Source of the DNA: Nostoc sp. NIES-4103
GTDB taxonomy: Bacteria > Cyanobacteriota > Cyanobacteriia > Cyanobacteriales > Nostocaceae
NCBI RefSeq assembly: GCF_002368335.1
Contig: NZ_AP018288.1
Location: 943,550 to 1,007,549, forward strand
DNA: 64,000 nt
Reading direction: 5' to 3'
The first letter of the stretch is position 1. Each line of letters starts with the position of its first letter. This document shows positions 54,663-62,482 of this stretch, in pieces. Under the pieces are notes generated by a model. The model had not been told where the DNA came from. It saw nothing but the letters and a program-made list of their open reading frames with translations, and searched no databases. The position numbers and the translations under genes were made by a program.

Positions 54663-54888
54663 TTAGAAACCAGCATTGAAAATCTGCTCGGCGGTTAAAT
54701 TCAATTCTGGAAAAGTAGGTGAGATAATGCAATCACTGCCACGGAACTGACTGACTTGGTATTCGCCTTCAAGGAGTGAATAAACCGATATTGTAGGCTG
54801 TTTGGGATTGCCAATCAATCGTCCGCCTCCCAGTGCAGCGTAATCTACAATCCAATACTCAGGGATGCCAATTTCTTCATATGCAAAT
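54663..54888 (-). pseudogene. C-terminal fragment of an Uma2-family endonuclease
   Basis: On the minus strand the frame reads EEIGIPEYWIVDYAALGGG, then IGNPKQPTISVYSLLEGEYQ, and ends SPTFPELNLTAEQIFNAGF before a stop. This is the conserved C-terminal half of Uma2 (DUF820) PD-(D/E)XK proteins, very common in cyanobacteria. The 5' part is missing exactly where the C-rich repeat at 54889 begins, so the gene is truncated. Confidence 0.85.
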
Positions 54889-54978
54889 AGACCTAACCCC
54901 CTAACCCCCTTCCCGAAGCGGGAAGGGGGAACAATTCAAAGCCTCTCTCCTTTAAGGAGAGAGGTTTGGAGAGAGGTC
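54889..54978. repeat. C-rich/G-rich inverted repeat truncating the Uma2 remnant
   Basis: CTAACCCCCTAACCCCCTTC, then a GCGGGAAGGGGGAAC arm, and CTCTCTCC/GGAGAGAGG arms. It is related to the repeat at 46701-46788. Confidence 0.7.
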
Positions 54979-55034
54979 AAAATTGTACTTAACGCTTACC
55001 GAGAACCGCTATAGCCCAAACATTAATTGTTGAA

Positions 55035-55304
55035 TTAAAAAGCCTGAATCCACTCTTTGAGAGAATACTCAGTCCAAATGCCATTTTGCCAGTAGGGGTC
55101 ATTTTCAATTAGCTGGCGCACTGTGGCTTCATCTTCGGCTTCGTAAATGCCAAAAACTTTTGTGACATCTTTGGTGGGGCCGATAGTAATCAATACACCA
55201 GATTCTTTTTGTTTTGCTAATCCGTCTAAATGAGCTTGACGAAAGGGTTCACGTTTTTGTAAAACGTCTTCGCAGTAACTTCCCCAGATAATATATTTTG
55301 GCAT
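55035..55304 (-). CDS. YciI family protein
   Basis: This 89-residue protein has the YciI pattern: YCEDVLQKREPFRQAHLDGLAK, with the central His and acidic residues, a GVLITIGPTKD strand, then RQLIENDPYWQNGIWTEYSL. YciI domains are small ferredoxin-like folds; some members act as dehydrohalogenase-like enzymes, most are unknown. The protein is complete. It lies downstream of pheT, separated by AACTCCT repeats. Confidence 0.9.
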   Translation of the reverse strand: MPKYIIWGSYCEDVLQKREPFRQAHLDGLAKQKESGVLITIGPTKDVTKVFGIYEAEDEATVRQLIENDPYWQNGIWTEYSLKEWIQAF

Positions 55305-55339
55305 GGTAAATCAATGAAAAATGAAAAATCAACAATTTA

Positions 55340-55412
55340 ACAAAAAGTTAGGAGTGTTGAATTAAAAACTCCTAACTCCTAACTCCTAACTCCTAACTCC
55401 TAACTCCTAACT
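55340..55412. repeat. AACTCCT tandem repeat downstream of pheT
   Basis: Six or more AACTCCT heptamers (55363-55412) reach to the last codons of pheT. A similar run is at 58163-58222. Confidence 0.85.
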
Positions 55413-57842
55413 TCTAAGGTTGACGCCGAATTTTTCTACTAAGGCTTCGCGGACTTTATTGTGTACTGGTTCGACTTCAGCATCGGTAAGGGTGCGATCG
55501 CTTGCACGATAAACTAAGCGAAATGCTAAACTTCGCTGTCCTTGGGGGACGTTTTCACCGCGATATTCATCAAACAATTCCACGGATGTCAGCAAATCTT
55601 TACCGGCTTTGGTAATTGCTTTTTCTAGTTCCGCCACTGAGACTTTCACAGGTGCGAAGAAAGCGATGTCGCGATCGCTAGCGGGATAGGTGGAATAAGC
55701 TTTAAATGTAGGTGTGAGGATATCATCTTGATCAAGAGAATCCAACAGCACGTCTACATCTAATTGAAAAACGTAGACGGAATCAGGTAAACCTTTTTCG
55801 CGCCGCAGTTGGGGATGAAGTTGTCCAAAAATACCCAAATTTTGACCGCGAACCCATAAAGAAGCGGTACGTCCTGGATGCAAGCGTTCATCACGACGGT
55901 CTGGTTGATATTCTACCTGCAAGCCAAGTTGCTGGAAAACACTTTCTAAAATACCTTTGGCTTCAAACCAGGTGATGGGTTGTTCACGTCCACCTTTCGA
56001 CCATTTGCCAAGGGTGCGATCGCCTCCCATGATACCAGCGATCGCTTCTGCTTCTTGCAAACCGTCTTCTTCTTGCCAAAAAATTCGCCCCAGATCAAAA
56101 CCGTTTAGCGAACCATTTCCTTGTTCTAAGTTGTACTGGAAAGCATCAATCAACCCGGAAATCAAATCGGTTCTAAGCGCCGAATATTCGACAAATAACG
56201 GATTGCTTAATACTATTTGTCTGTCTTCGCCTGGTTTCACCAAAGAGTAGTGAATTAATTCTGTCAAACCTTCAGCCCGTAGACAAGCCCGTAACTTGCG
56301 AATTAATTCTTGATCTAAAGGTAAATACCCAGCTTCTGACTTTGCTGGCAAGGTATCGCAGAAATTATCATAACCGTAGAGACGGGCAATTTCTTCAATT
56401 AAATCAATTTCCCGTTCCAAGTCGCGGTAACGATAGGGTGGAACAGCAACATTCCAAGTACCTTCACCTTTTGATGTTACCTCACATCCTAGTGCAGTCA
56501 AAATCCGTTCAACGTCTTTTGCTGCGAGTTCACCTGTTTCTTCACCTAAATCTACAGGCCCCAACACTTGATTAACTCGTTCTAAACGCAATGCAATTGA
56601 ACGACTCCAACTAGATTTATCAGGACGCGTGTCAGCAATTTCTTGCTGGACAATCACTCCTTGGGCTAATTCACTAATCAGGGATAAAGCGCGACGAGTG
56701 GCTACTTCCAACTCAGCGCGGTTAACGCCGCGTTCATATCTTCCAGAAGCCTCGCTTCTTAAACCGACACTGCGAGAAGAACGGCGAATTGCCACAGAAT
56801 CAAACAACGCCGCTTCTAAAACTAAGCTTTGGCTACCCTCATGGACTTCGGTTTCTTCTCCCCCCATGACTCCCGCCAAGGCCACGGGTCTTTCGTTAGC
56901 GGTAATTAACAAATTTTGGGATGCTAAAGTGCGAGTTTGACCATCCAGGGTTTTGAGAGTTTCTCCAGAATTCGCAAAGCGCACACCAATAGTTAAATTG
57001 CCATTACCAGCAACGGATTCTAAACGGTCTTTATCAAAGGCGTGTAGTGGTTGTCCCCATTCCAGCAAAACGTAGTTAGTAATATCCACCACATTATTTA
57101 TGGGACGTACACCAGCCGCCCGCAAGCGCTGTTGCAACCAATCAGGGGATGGGGCAATTTTAACTTGTTCAATAACTGTACCAATATATGCAGGACAAGC
57201 AAGCTTGTCGGCAATTTTTAAAGTGAGATTTTGGCCATTATTGTTAATAGCAACTTCCCCAGGAGAGGGAATGCTGAGCTTACCACCAGTCAAAGCTGCG
57301 ACTTCCCTTGCTATGCCTACCATACTCAAAGCATCAGCACGATTGGCAGTAGCAGTGACATCTAAAATTACATCATCCAAACCCAGCAATGGACGCACAT
57401 CACTACCCAAGGGCAGATTTTCCCCTGGAAAAATATGAATTCCATCGACATCGGTGGGTAAACCGAGTTCTTTCAAAGAACAAATCATCCCTTGAGAGGG
57501 GACACCGCGCAGTTTTGCAGGTTTAATTTTTAAATCGATGTTGGGTAAATAAGTACCGGTAGTCGCCACTGGCACATAAATATCTGCGCGGACATTAGCA
57601 GCACCGCAGACAATATTTAAAGTTTCCGCTGCACCGATATCAACTTGGCAAACACTCAACTTATCGGCGTTGGGGTGGGGTTGACGTTCAAGCACTCTCC
57701 CCACAACCACGCCATTTGCCCAAGTGCGACGGTCTTCTATATCTTCGACTTCAAACCCAGCCATTGTTAGGGTTTCGGCTAATTCTTCCGGGCTAAGTTT
57801 GATTTCTACTAGTTCCCGTAGCCAACTTAAAGAAATACGCAT
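55407..57842 (-). CDS. pheT: Phenylalanyl-tRNA synthetase beta subunit
   Basis: This 811-residue subunit pairs with PheS. It has the N-terminal tRNA-binding (EMAP-like) domain at about 40-155, the B3/B4 editing domain (PINNVVDITNYVLLEWGQPLHAFD), B5 (about 410-485), the catalytic-like core (EAEAIAGIMGG and REKGLPDSVYVFQLD regions), and the C-terminal ferredoxin-like anticodon-binding domain (YPASDRDIAFF to the end). The length is normal. Confidence 0.97.
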   Translation of the reverse strand: MRISLSWLRELVEIKLSPEELAETLTMAGFEVEDIEDRRTWANGVVVGRVLERQPHPNADKLSVCQVDIGAAETLNIVCGAANVRADIYVPVATTGTYLPNIDLKIKPAKLRGVPSQGMICSLKELGLPTDVDGIHIFPGENLPLGSDVRPLLGLDDVILDVTATANRADALSMVGIAREVAALTGGKLSIPSPGEVAINNNGQNLTLKIADKLACPAYIGTVIEQVKIAPSPDWLQQRLRAAGVRPINNVVDITNYVLLEWGQPLHAFDKDRLESVAGNGNLTIGVRFANSGETLKTLDGQTRTLASQNLLITANERPVALAGVMGGEETEVHEGSQSLVLEAALFDSVAIRRSSRSVGLRSEASGRYERGVNRAELEVATRRALSLISELAQGVIVQQEIADTRPDKSSWSRSIALRLERVNQVLGPVDLGEETGELAAKDVERILTALGCEVTSKGEGTWNVAVPPYRYRDLEREIDLIEEIARLYGYDNFCDTLPAKSEAGYLPLDQELIRKLRACLRAEGLTELIHYSLVKPGEDRQIVLSNPLFVEYSALRTDLISGLIDAFQYNLEQGNGSLNGFDLGRIFWQEEDGLQEAEAIAGIMGGDRTLGKWSKGGREQPITWFEAKGILESVFQQLGLQVEYQPDRRDERLHPGRTASLWVRGQNLGIFGQLHPQLRREKGLPDSVYVFQLDVDVLLDSLDQDDILTPTFKAYSTYPASDRDIAFFAPVKVSVAELEKAITKAGKDLLTSVELFDEYRGENVPQGQRSLAFRLVYRASDRTLTDAEVEPVHNKVREALVEKFGVNLRS

Positions 57843-58228
57843 GGAGTGTGCTTGTTTTAGGAATCGTCTTTTGCTCTCATTTTAGGGTGTCCAAGAGCGA
57901 GCGATCGCCACTCGCCTGGGCTTACCCTTTCACTTGAACAATCCTACTACATTGGACTTTCATAACAATCTCTTTTCCTATCTTTCCTTGACGTTCTTGG
58001 CATTTTGGCGTTTTGGTGAATTAGTCGCTCATACCATTTCACAAAATACCTGATACAGTAGGGGCGTACAGCTGTACGCCCCGGAGAGTCGATTCATGTG
58101 TTGCAAATATTTTTGGAAATGTTATCAGCACAAGCGCACAAACTTGGAGATGGGAGAGAAATAACTCCTAACTCCTAACTCCTAACTCCTAACTCCAAAC
58201 TCCTAACTCCAAACTCCTAACTCAGCAC
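57843..58228. other. Gap with a MITE-like element and AACTCCT repeats
   Basis: The element at 58032-58123 and AACTCCT/AACTCCA heptamers at 58163-58222 occupy half of it. The first 150 bp are the pheT leader with a HIP1-type site. No gene is seen. Confidence 0.5.
58032..58123 (-). mobile_element. MITE-like element with 22-bp palindrome, inverted copy
   Basis: TACCATTTCACAAAATACCT at the left and a TTTTTGGAAATG-type right end flank the palindrome at 58061-58082. The flanks GAGAGTCGATTCATGTGTTG match 46550-46650 in the opposite orientation. Confidence 0.8.
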
Positions 58229-58633
58229 CTAGCATTCAACCAAAGTTACCGGAATATACTGACTGAAGTTATCAAAATCTTTATCAGTGGTCAGAATTCT
58301 GTAATTTCTCCGAACCGCTGCGGCACAAATCAAAAAATCTGTGTTTGAACCTATAACACCATGATGTCGGCAAGTATTATAAAATTCAGAAGCAAGTTCA
58401 TAGTCTTCGATATCTAGCTCCAGATTAGGAAATCCGCAAAGATAATTTCGCAATACATTGTAATGCTCAATATGGCGAATTCCTGAAAGTATTTCTTGCC
58501 GGACAGCACCCAGCAAGGCAACTCGATTATCCGTAATTAAATCTCGCAGCAATGTAATATGGGGTGAATCCTCAACTTTGGCATTGTATCTGAGAGCCAA
58601 AGACCAGACTGATGTGTCAACGATGACTTTCAC
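58229..58633 (-). CDS. PIN-domain toxin (VapC-like)
   Basis: This 134-residue PIN ribonuclease has the acidic active-site residues in VIVDTSVWSLAL, GAVRQEILSGI (Glu), SNTDFLICAAAV and LTTDKDFDNF. VapC toxins cleave tRNA or rRNA. Its GTG start overlaps the antitoxin TGA by 4 bp (58630-58633), as in the other two toxin-antitoxin pairs here. Confidence 0.92.
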   Translation of the reverse strand: MKVIVDTSVWSLALRYNAKVEDSPHITLLRDLITDNRVALLGAVRQEILSGIRHIEHYNVLRNYLCGFPNLELDIEDYELASEFYNTCRHHGVIGSNTDFLICAAAVRRNYRILTTDKDFDNFSQYIPVTLVEC

Positions 58634-58830
58634 TGTTGTTGGCGCTGTTGCTTATAGTCATAATCATCATCGTATTCAATTTTGCCGAATAGCTCTATAA
58701 CTTTTAGCTGCTTGCGACGCTGCACATACTCTCGTAATGCCTCTTCAATAACGGCACGCTTTGTGCTACATCCGCCAAGTTCAAGGGCTTCTTGAATTAA
58801 CTTTTCGACAACTTTAAGATTAGTATCCAT
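58630..58830 (-). CDS. VapB-like antitoxin
   Basis: This 66-residue antitoxin starts at the ATG at 58828-58830 (MDTNLKVVEKLIQEALELGG). It has a ribbon-helix-helix-like STKRAVIEEALREYVQRRKQ DNA-binding part and an acidic-then-Gln tail (YDDDYDYKQQRQQQ). An in-frame start 48 bases upstream would add a poorly matching lead. It should repress its own promoter. Confidence 0.88.
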   Translation of the reverse strand: MDTNLKVVEKLIQEALELGGCSTKRAVIEEALREYVQRRKQLKVIELFGKIEYDDDYDYKQQRQQQ

Positions 58831-59005
58831 GACTATATTATCCCATACAAGGTGCATGGGAGCGATGGAACTTGGCAAGCTGCTCTGTTTTTAGCGATCG
58901 CTTCCGTCAGCAGCTTTGTACCATCACAAAATAAGTATTTCTCCCATATAACGCTATAAATAGCTTACTAAAGCGTAGAAATTTTCAGTCTAGTCAAATT
59001 TAATT

Positions 59006-60523
59006 TCAAGCTGCTTTTTTTACCAACACCGAAGCCCGTAATTGCAACATTAGCATAACTCCACCTGTAAGAAATATACCAAGTAATATGTTGCTCAAGC
59101 TGATATCTTTGCCAGTATCAATTACTAAAATACTTTCTAATATTAGAGAAGGTAATAATATGCCACTAGTAAGCAAAAACCTATACAAATTTAACTTTCT
59201 TCTTGCCAGGAGAGCTAGAAAAGTTAAGCAAAAGCCTAAAGGTATAAAAGTTAGTGCGTAGTAAAATAATTTCTGCTCTTGAGGAATTAATTCTAATAAA
59301 TTAGCAGTATAAAAATTGTGGCTATTGTCTACATAAACTTGGATATTAGCTGGAGAATAAGTAATCACAATTTCATGAAATTTAGTATTTGTAAAAATCT
59401 CAGGAACGCTAAATATTATATCTGTGCCATTTTCTCCAGAAATTGGTGTGCGTATGCGTAAATCTAAGTTAGTTCCTTGCTGTCCTAATGTAAAATTTCG
59501 ACGCAAGATACCAGATGAAAGTGAGATTATGCGTGCTGGCCCTGTTTGATTTGTATCAGCAGTAGCAACAGTAGTAATAATTGTAAATTCAGATGATTGA
59601 CGTATACTTTTACTCAAAAAAATAGGAGATTTTTCTGTTTTTAACCAATACCTCGAACTGAAAGTCACATGTTTGCCATCTTCACTATTTGTTAACTGTC
59701 CTTGTGGCAAAAGTTCAGGAAGTTGTCCAGTAAGATCCTGATAACTGTTTTGATTTGTTAATTCATAAGAGGCTACTAAAGAGCCTCCAATAACATCCAA
59801 GCTATTTTTAGCATTGAATAATTCTAAGACTTCATCTTGAGAAACTGCTTTGTCAGCAATGTGAACCTTTGAAATATATCCCTGCCAAGGTTTATCACCT
59901 GTTTGTTCATTACCAAGCAATAATGGATAATTGAGATTCCAATTACTTAATTTTATGCTATTTTGCCAGGGTATTAAAATTAAAAATGACAATGATATGT
60001 ATAATAAATATAAAAAAGTTATTTTTTTAACAGAATTGCTGATTCTACTATTTTTGACAGATGATAAAATATCTATAAAGCTTTGTGAGTGCCATACATA
60101 AAAGCAAATCATACCTACACTTCCACCTAGAGTATTGTTAGCGATATCAGCGGGAGTAGGTGATCTAGAAGGCAGAAACATTTGCAGATTTTCAACTGTC
60201 AGTGATAAACCAGCACTGAATAATATTACTGTCAAAAATTTACTAAGTGGCTTTATCTTTGTTTTTTGTAGTAAAGCAGTTAAAGCAAAGCCCAGAGGTA
60301 TAAATAATAAAACATTATTTACCACATCTTGAAAAGAACTAGAATTGTCAAAACTGGCAATAACAGTTTGTATAGAAAGACTATTAGTCAAGTAAAAATT
60401 AAATGGATAAAGTGTCGCAATTAACACTGCCACAATACTAAATTTTAACAAAACAAATTTTCTGATGAGTATTACTTTATTCCAAAAATTAGATGTTGGT
60501 GTGAAAATTTTATGTAGCTTCAT
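59006..60523 (-). CDS. VanZ-LamG membrane protein
   Basis: This is a 505-residue protein. The N-terminal 170 residues form a VanZ domain with four helices and the motifs NVLLFIPLGFAL, SLTVENLQMFLPSRSPTPAD and NNTLGGSVG. A concanavalin A/LamG-like beta-sandwich (about 200-410) contains SKVHIADKAVSQDEVLELFN and EIVITYSPANIQVYVD, typical of laminin-G folds. The C-terminus has two more helices. This gives a membrane-anchored extracellular glycan- or ligand-binding protein. VanZ function is unclear outside glycopeptide resistance. Confidence 0.85.
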   Translation of the reverse strand: MKLHKIFTPTSNFWNKVILIRKFVLLKFSIVAVLIATLYPFNFYLTNSLSIQTVIASFDNSSSFQDVVNNVLLFIPLGFALTALLQKTKIKPLSKFLTVILFSAGLSLTVENLQMFLPSRSPTPADIANNTLGGSVGMICFYVWHSQSFIDILSSVKNSRISNSVKKITFLYLLYISLSFLILIPWQNSIKLSNWNLNYPLLLGNEQTGDKPWQGYISKVHIADKAVSQDEVLELFNAKNSLDVIGGSLVASYELTNQNSYQDLTGQLPELLPQGQLTNSEDGKHVTFSSRYWLKTEKSPIFLSKSIRQSSEFTIITTVATADTNQTGPARIISLSSGILRRNFTLGQQGTNLDLRIRTPISGENGTDIIFSVPEIFTNTKFHEIVITYSPANIQVYVDNSHNFYTANLLELIPQEQKLFYYALTFIPLGFCLTFLALLARRKLNLYRFLLTSGILLPSLILESILVIDTGKDISLSNILLGIFLTGGVMLMLQLRASVLVKKAA

Positions 60524-60694
60524 AAGTATATATGTTATCTACTTTACAGCTAATAAATCATTGAATAATTAATGACTTACTGATAGTTAAACGAAAGTGA
60601 TTCAAAGCAGGGAAAGCTTTATTTATATTATTTAATAATTGATAATTAGGAATAAATAATTTTAAATATTTTATAAAGTTGTTATGAAAATATA

Positions 60695-60880
60695 AAGTCC
60701 ACCTAAGTGGATGTCTGAAAAGTCCTTAACTATGTATCAAATGAGTTTAGATCACCCTAAATCCCCCTTAAAAAGGGGGACTTTAATTCTTGTTCCCCCC
60801 TTTATAAGGGGGGTTAGGGGGGATCTGAATGTACTTAAGATAACAGCCGAATACTTCTCAGACATCCTTTAAGTGGACTT
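60695..60880. mobile_element. 186-bp MITE-like element with AAGTCCAC terminal inverted repeats
   Basis: AAGTCCACCTAAGTGGATGT at the left and the complement of the right end (AAGTCCACTTAAAGGATGTC) match at about 25 of 28 positions with one gap. The centre holds CCCCCTTAAAAAGGGGG and CCCCCCTTTATAAGGGGGG hairpins. There is no reading frame. Confidence 0.75.
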
Positions 60881-60954
60881 CGTTGATGTATAGCAACAGC
60901 CAAGCTCGTTAGGACATCAACAGATGATATAACCTAGACACAAAGCGGAAAGTC

Positions 60955-61003
60955 GAGCCAGTGGGAACAATCGCGCTTGCGTCGGAAAGCAACTGGCGTC
61001 ATG
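60955..61003. repeat. 49-bp dispersed repeat, copy 2
   Basis: This matches 31673-31721 with two mismatches (GAGCCAGTG to GGCGTCATG). Confidence 0.8.
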
Positions 61004-61147
61004 CATCGGCGGCTTGTGCCGATCTGAACTTTAATAGACAAAGACTTTTCACCCAGTCCCCAGTCCCTAGTCCCTAGTCCCCTGCTATACCTATTTTATG
61101 TAGGCAAATCAACTTGGCATTGAAACGCACAGGGACGGGAAGTTTTA

Positions 61148-62320
61148 TTATGCTGGTCGTTTCAAAGAACTAAGTTGTTGTCCTACTAAGACTAAACGCA
61201 TCACTCTTTCTGCTTCGTTGGCGATGAGTTTGGGTGCATTAGCGATCGCATCTTTCAATGTACAAGGCCCCTCTACAATACTTTCAAACGAGTCTATACC
61301 GTGGTCAAAATTCACAGGCGCATCTTTGCCAATTGTCCCTGCTAATGCAATCACAGGCAAGTTGTATTTTTTCGCTCTTTGTGCGACTTCCACAGGAATT
61401 TTGCCTCGTGGTGTTTGAAAATCTATACTGCCTTCAGCTGTAATCACCAAGTCTGCATTTTGCAGCATTTCATCTAGCTTGAGATATTGCATCACAATGT
61501 CGTAGCGAGGATGCAATTTTGCGCCGATGAGTGCTGCTAAACCTGTTCCTAAGCCGCCACTAGCACCACTCCCAGGCTTGTAGTGCATATCAATACCCAA
61601 ATCTCGTTGAATGATAGCGGCGTATTTATCGAGTGCTGCTGCTAACTTATCCACAGTTTCGACATCAGCACCTTTTTGCGGACCAAATACTCGCGCTACG
61701 CCTTTGGGGCCACAAAGGACATTGTGCCAGTTACAGGCTACATCTATTTGTACTTGTGCTAATCTGCGATCGCGTTTTGATAAATCTATGCGATCAAGTT
61801 TACACAGTTCACCGCCGCCATATCCTAATTGTTTGCCATCTTGATCTAGTAGTTGTACACCCAATGCTTGCGCCATTCCTGCACCGCCATCATTGGTACC
61901 AGAATCACCACAGCCAATTAACAACCTTTGGGCACCTGCACCTAATGCAGCTAGTATCAATTCTCCCACACCATATGTTGTTGTTACCAAAGGATTGCGA
62001 GCATCCGACGGTACTAGTCGTAACCCCGCAGCCGCAGCCATTTCTAAAATCCCTGTTTTGACATCGGTGCCACCAAGAAATCCGAAGTGCGATTTTACAG
62101 GTTGTCCCACTGGCCCGGTGACGGTAATCTCGTGTAAAGTACCACCTGTAACTCCTACCAGTGTTTTGGTAAAACCTTCACCACCGTCTACTAGAGGTAT
62201 TTTCTGGATATGTGCATCAGGTAAAACCCGTAAAATTCCCTTTTCAATACAATCTGCTACTTCGTCAGCTTCTAAACTTTCTTTAAACCCTGATGGTGCG
62301 ATGAGAATTCTTAAATTCAT
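61148..62320 (-). CDS. Glycerate kinase
   Basis: This 390-residue GlxK/GckA-type kinase starts at the ATG at 62318-62320 (MNLRILIAPSGFKESLEADE). It has PLVDGGEGF, GCGDSGTNDGGAGMAQALG and ASGGLGTGLAALIGA, the conserved glycerate kinase family 1 blocks. It converts glycerate to a phosphoglycerate; in cyanobacteria this closes the glycerate pathway of photorespiration. An upstream in-frame start would add 17 atypical residues. Confidence 0.93.
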   Translation of the reverse strand: MNLRILIAPSGFKESLEADEVADCIEKGILRVLPDAHIQKIPLVDGGEGFTKTLVGVTGGTLHEITVTGPVGQPVKSHFGFLGGTDVKTGILEMAAAAGLRLVPSDARNPLVTTTYGVGELILAALGAGAQRLLIGCGDSGTNDGGAGMAQALGVQLLDQDGKQLGYGGGELCKLDRIDLSKRDRRLAQVQIDVACNWHNVLCGPKGVARVFGPQKGADVETVDKLAAALDKYAAIIQRDLGIDMHYKPGSGASGGLGTGLAALIGAKLHPRYDIVMQYLKLDEMLQNADLVITAEGSIDFQTPRGKIPVEVAQRAKKYNLPVIALAGTIGKDAPVNFDHGIDSFESIVEGPCTLKDAIANAPKLIANEAERVMRLVLVGQQLSSLKRPA

Positions 62321-62482
62321 TGGCTTTTGCTTAATTTTTGACACAAATCTCTGGATAGAACAGAAAATCACTGTTTTAGGCGGCTTTGCTCCACTTTTTA
62401 GATATTAATTGAGAGTGATTATCTGTGTAATAAGTTCCCAGCAAAACTACAATGAGAAGGAAATCACACTATGTCTTGCGGA

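Larger units (their letters stand above)
54316..55034. other. Gap with a strong hairpin, an Uma2 remnant and a C-rich repeat
   Basis: Apart from the hairpin at 54613-54652, the pseudogene at 54663-54888 and the repeat at 54889-54978, this is AT-rich non-coding DNA including the promoter of the glycine-zipper gene. Confidence 0.5.
60524..61147. other. Gap with a 186-bp MITE-like element and a 49-bp dispersed repeat
   Basis: The element at 60695-60880, the repeat at 60955-61003 and CCCAGTCCCTAGTCCC units (61052-61080) fill the gap. The first 170 bp hold the VanZ-LamG promoter. No gene is seen. Confidence 0.5.
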
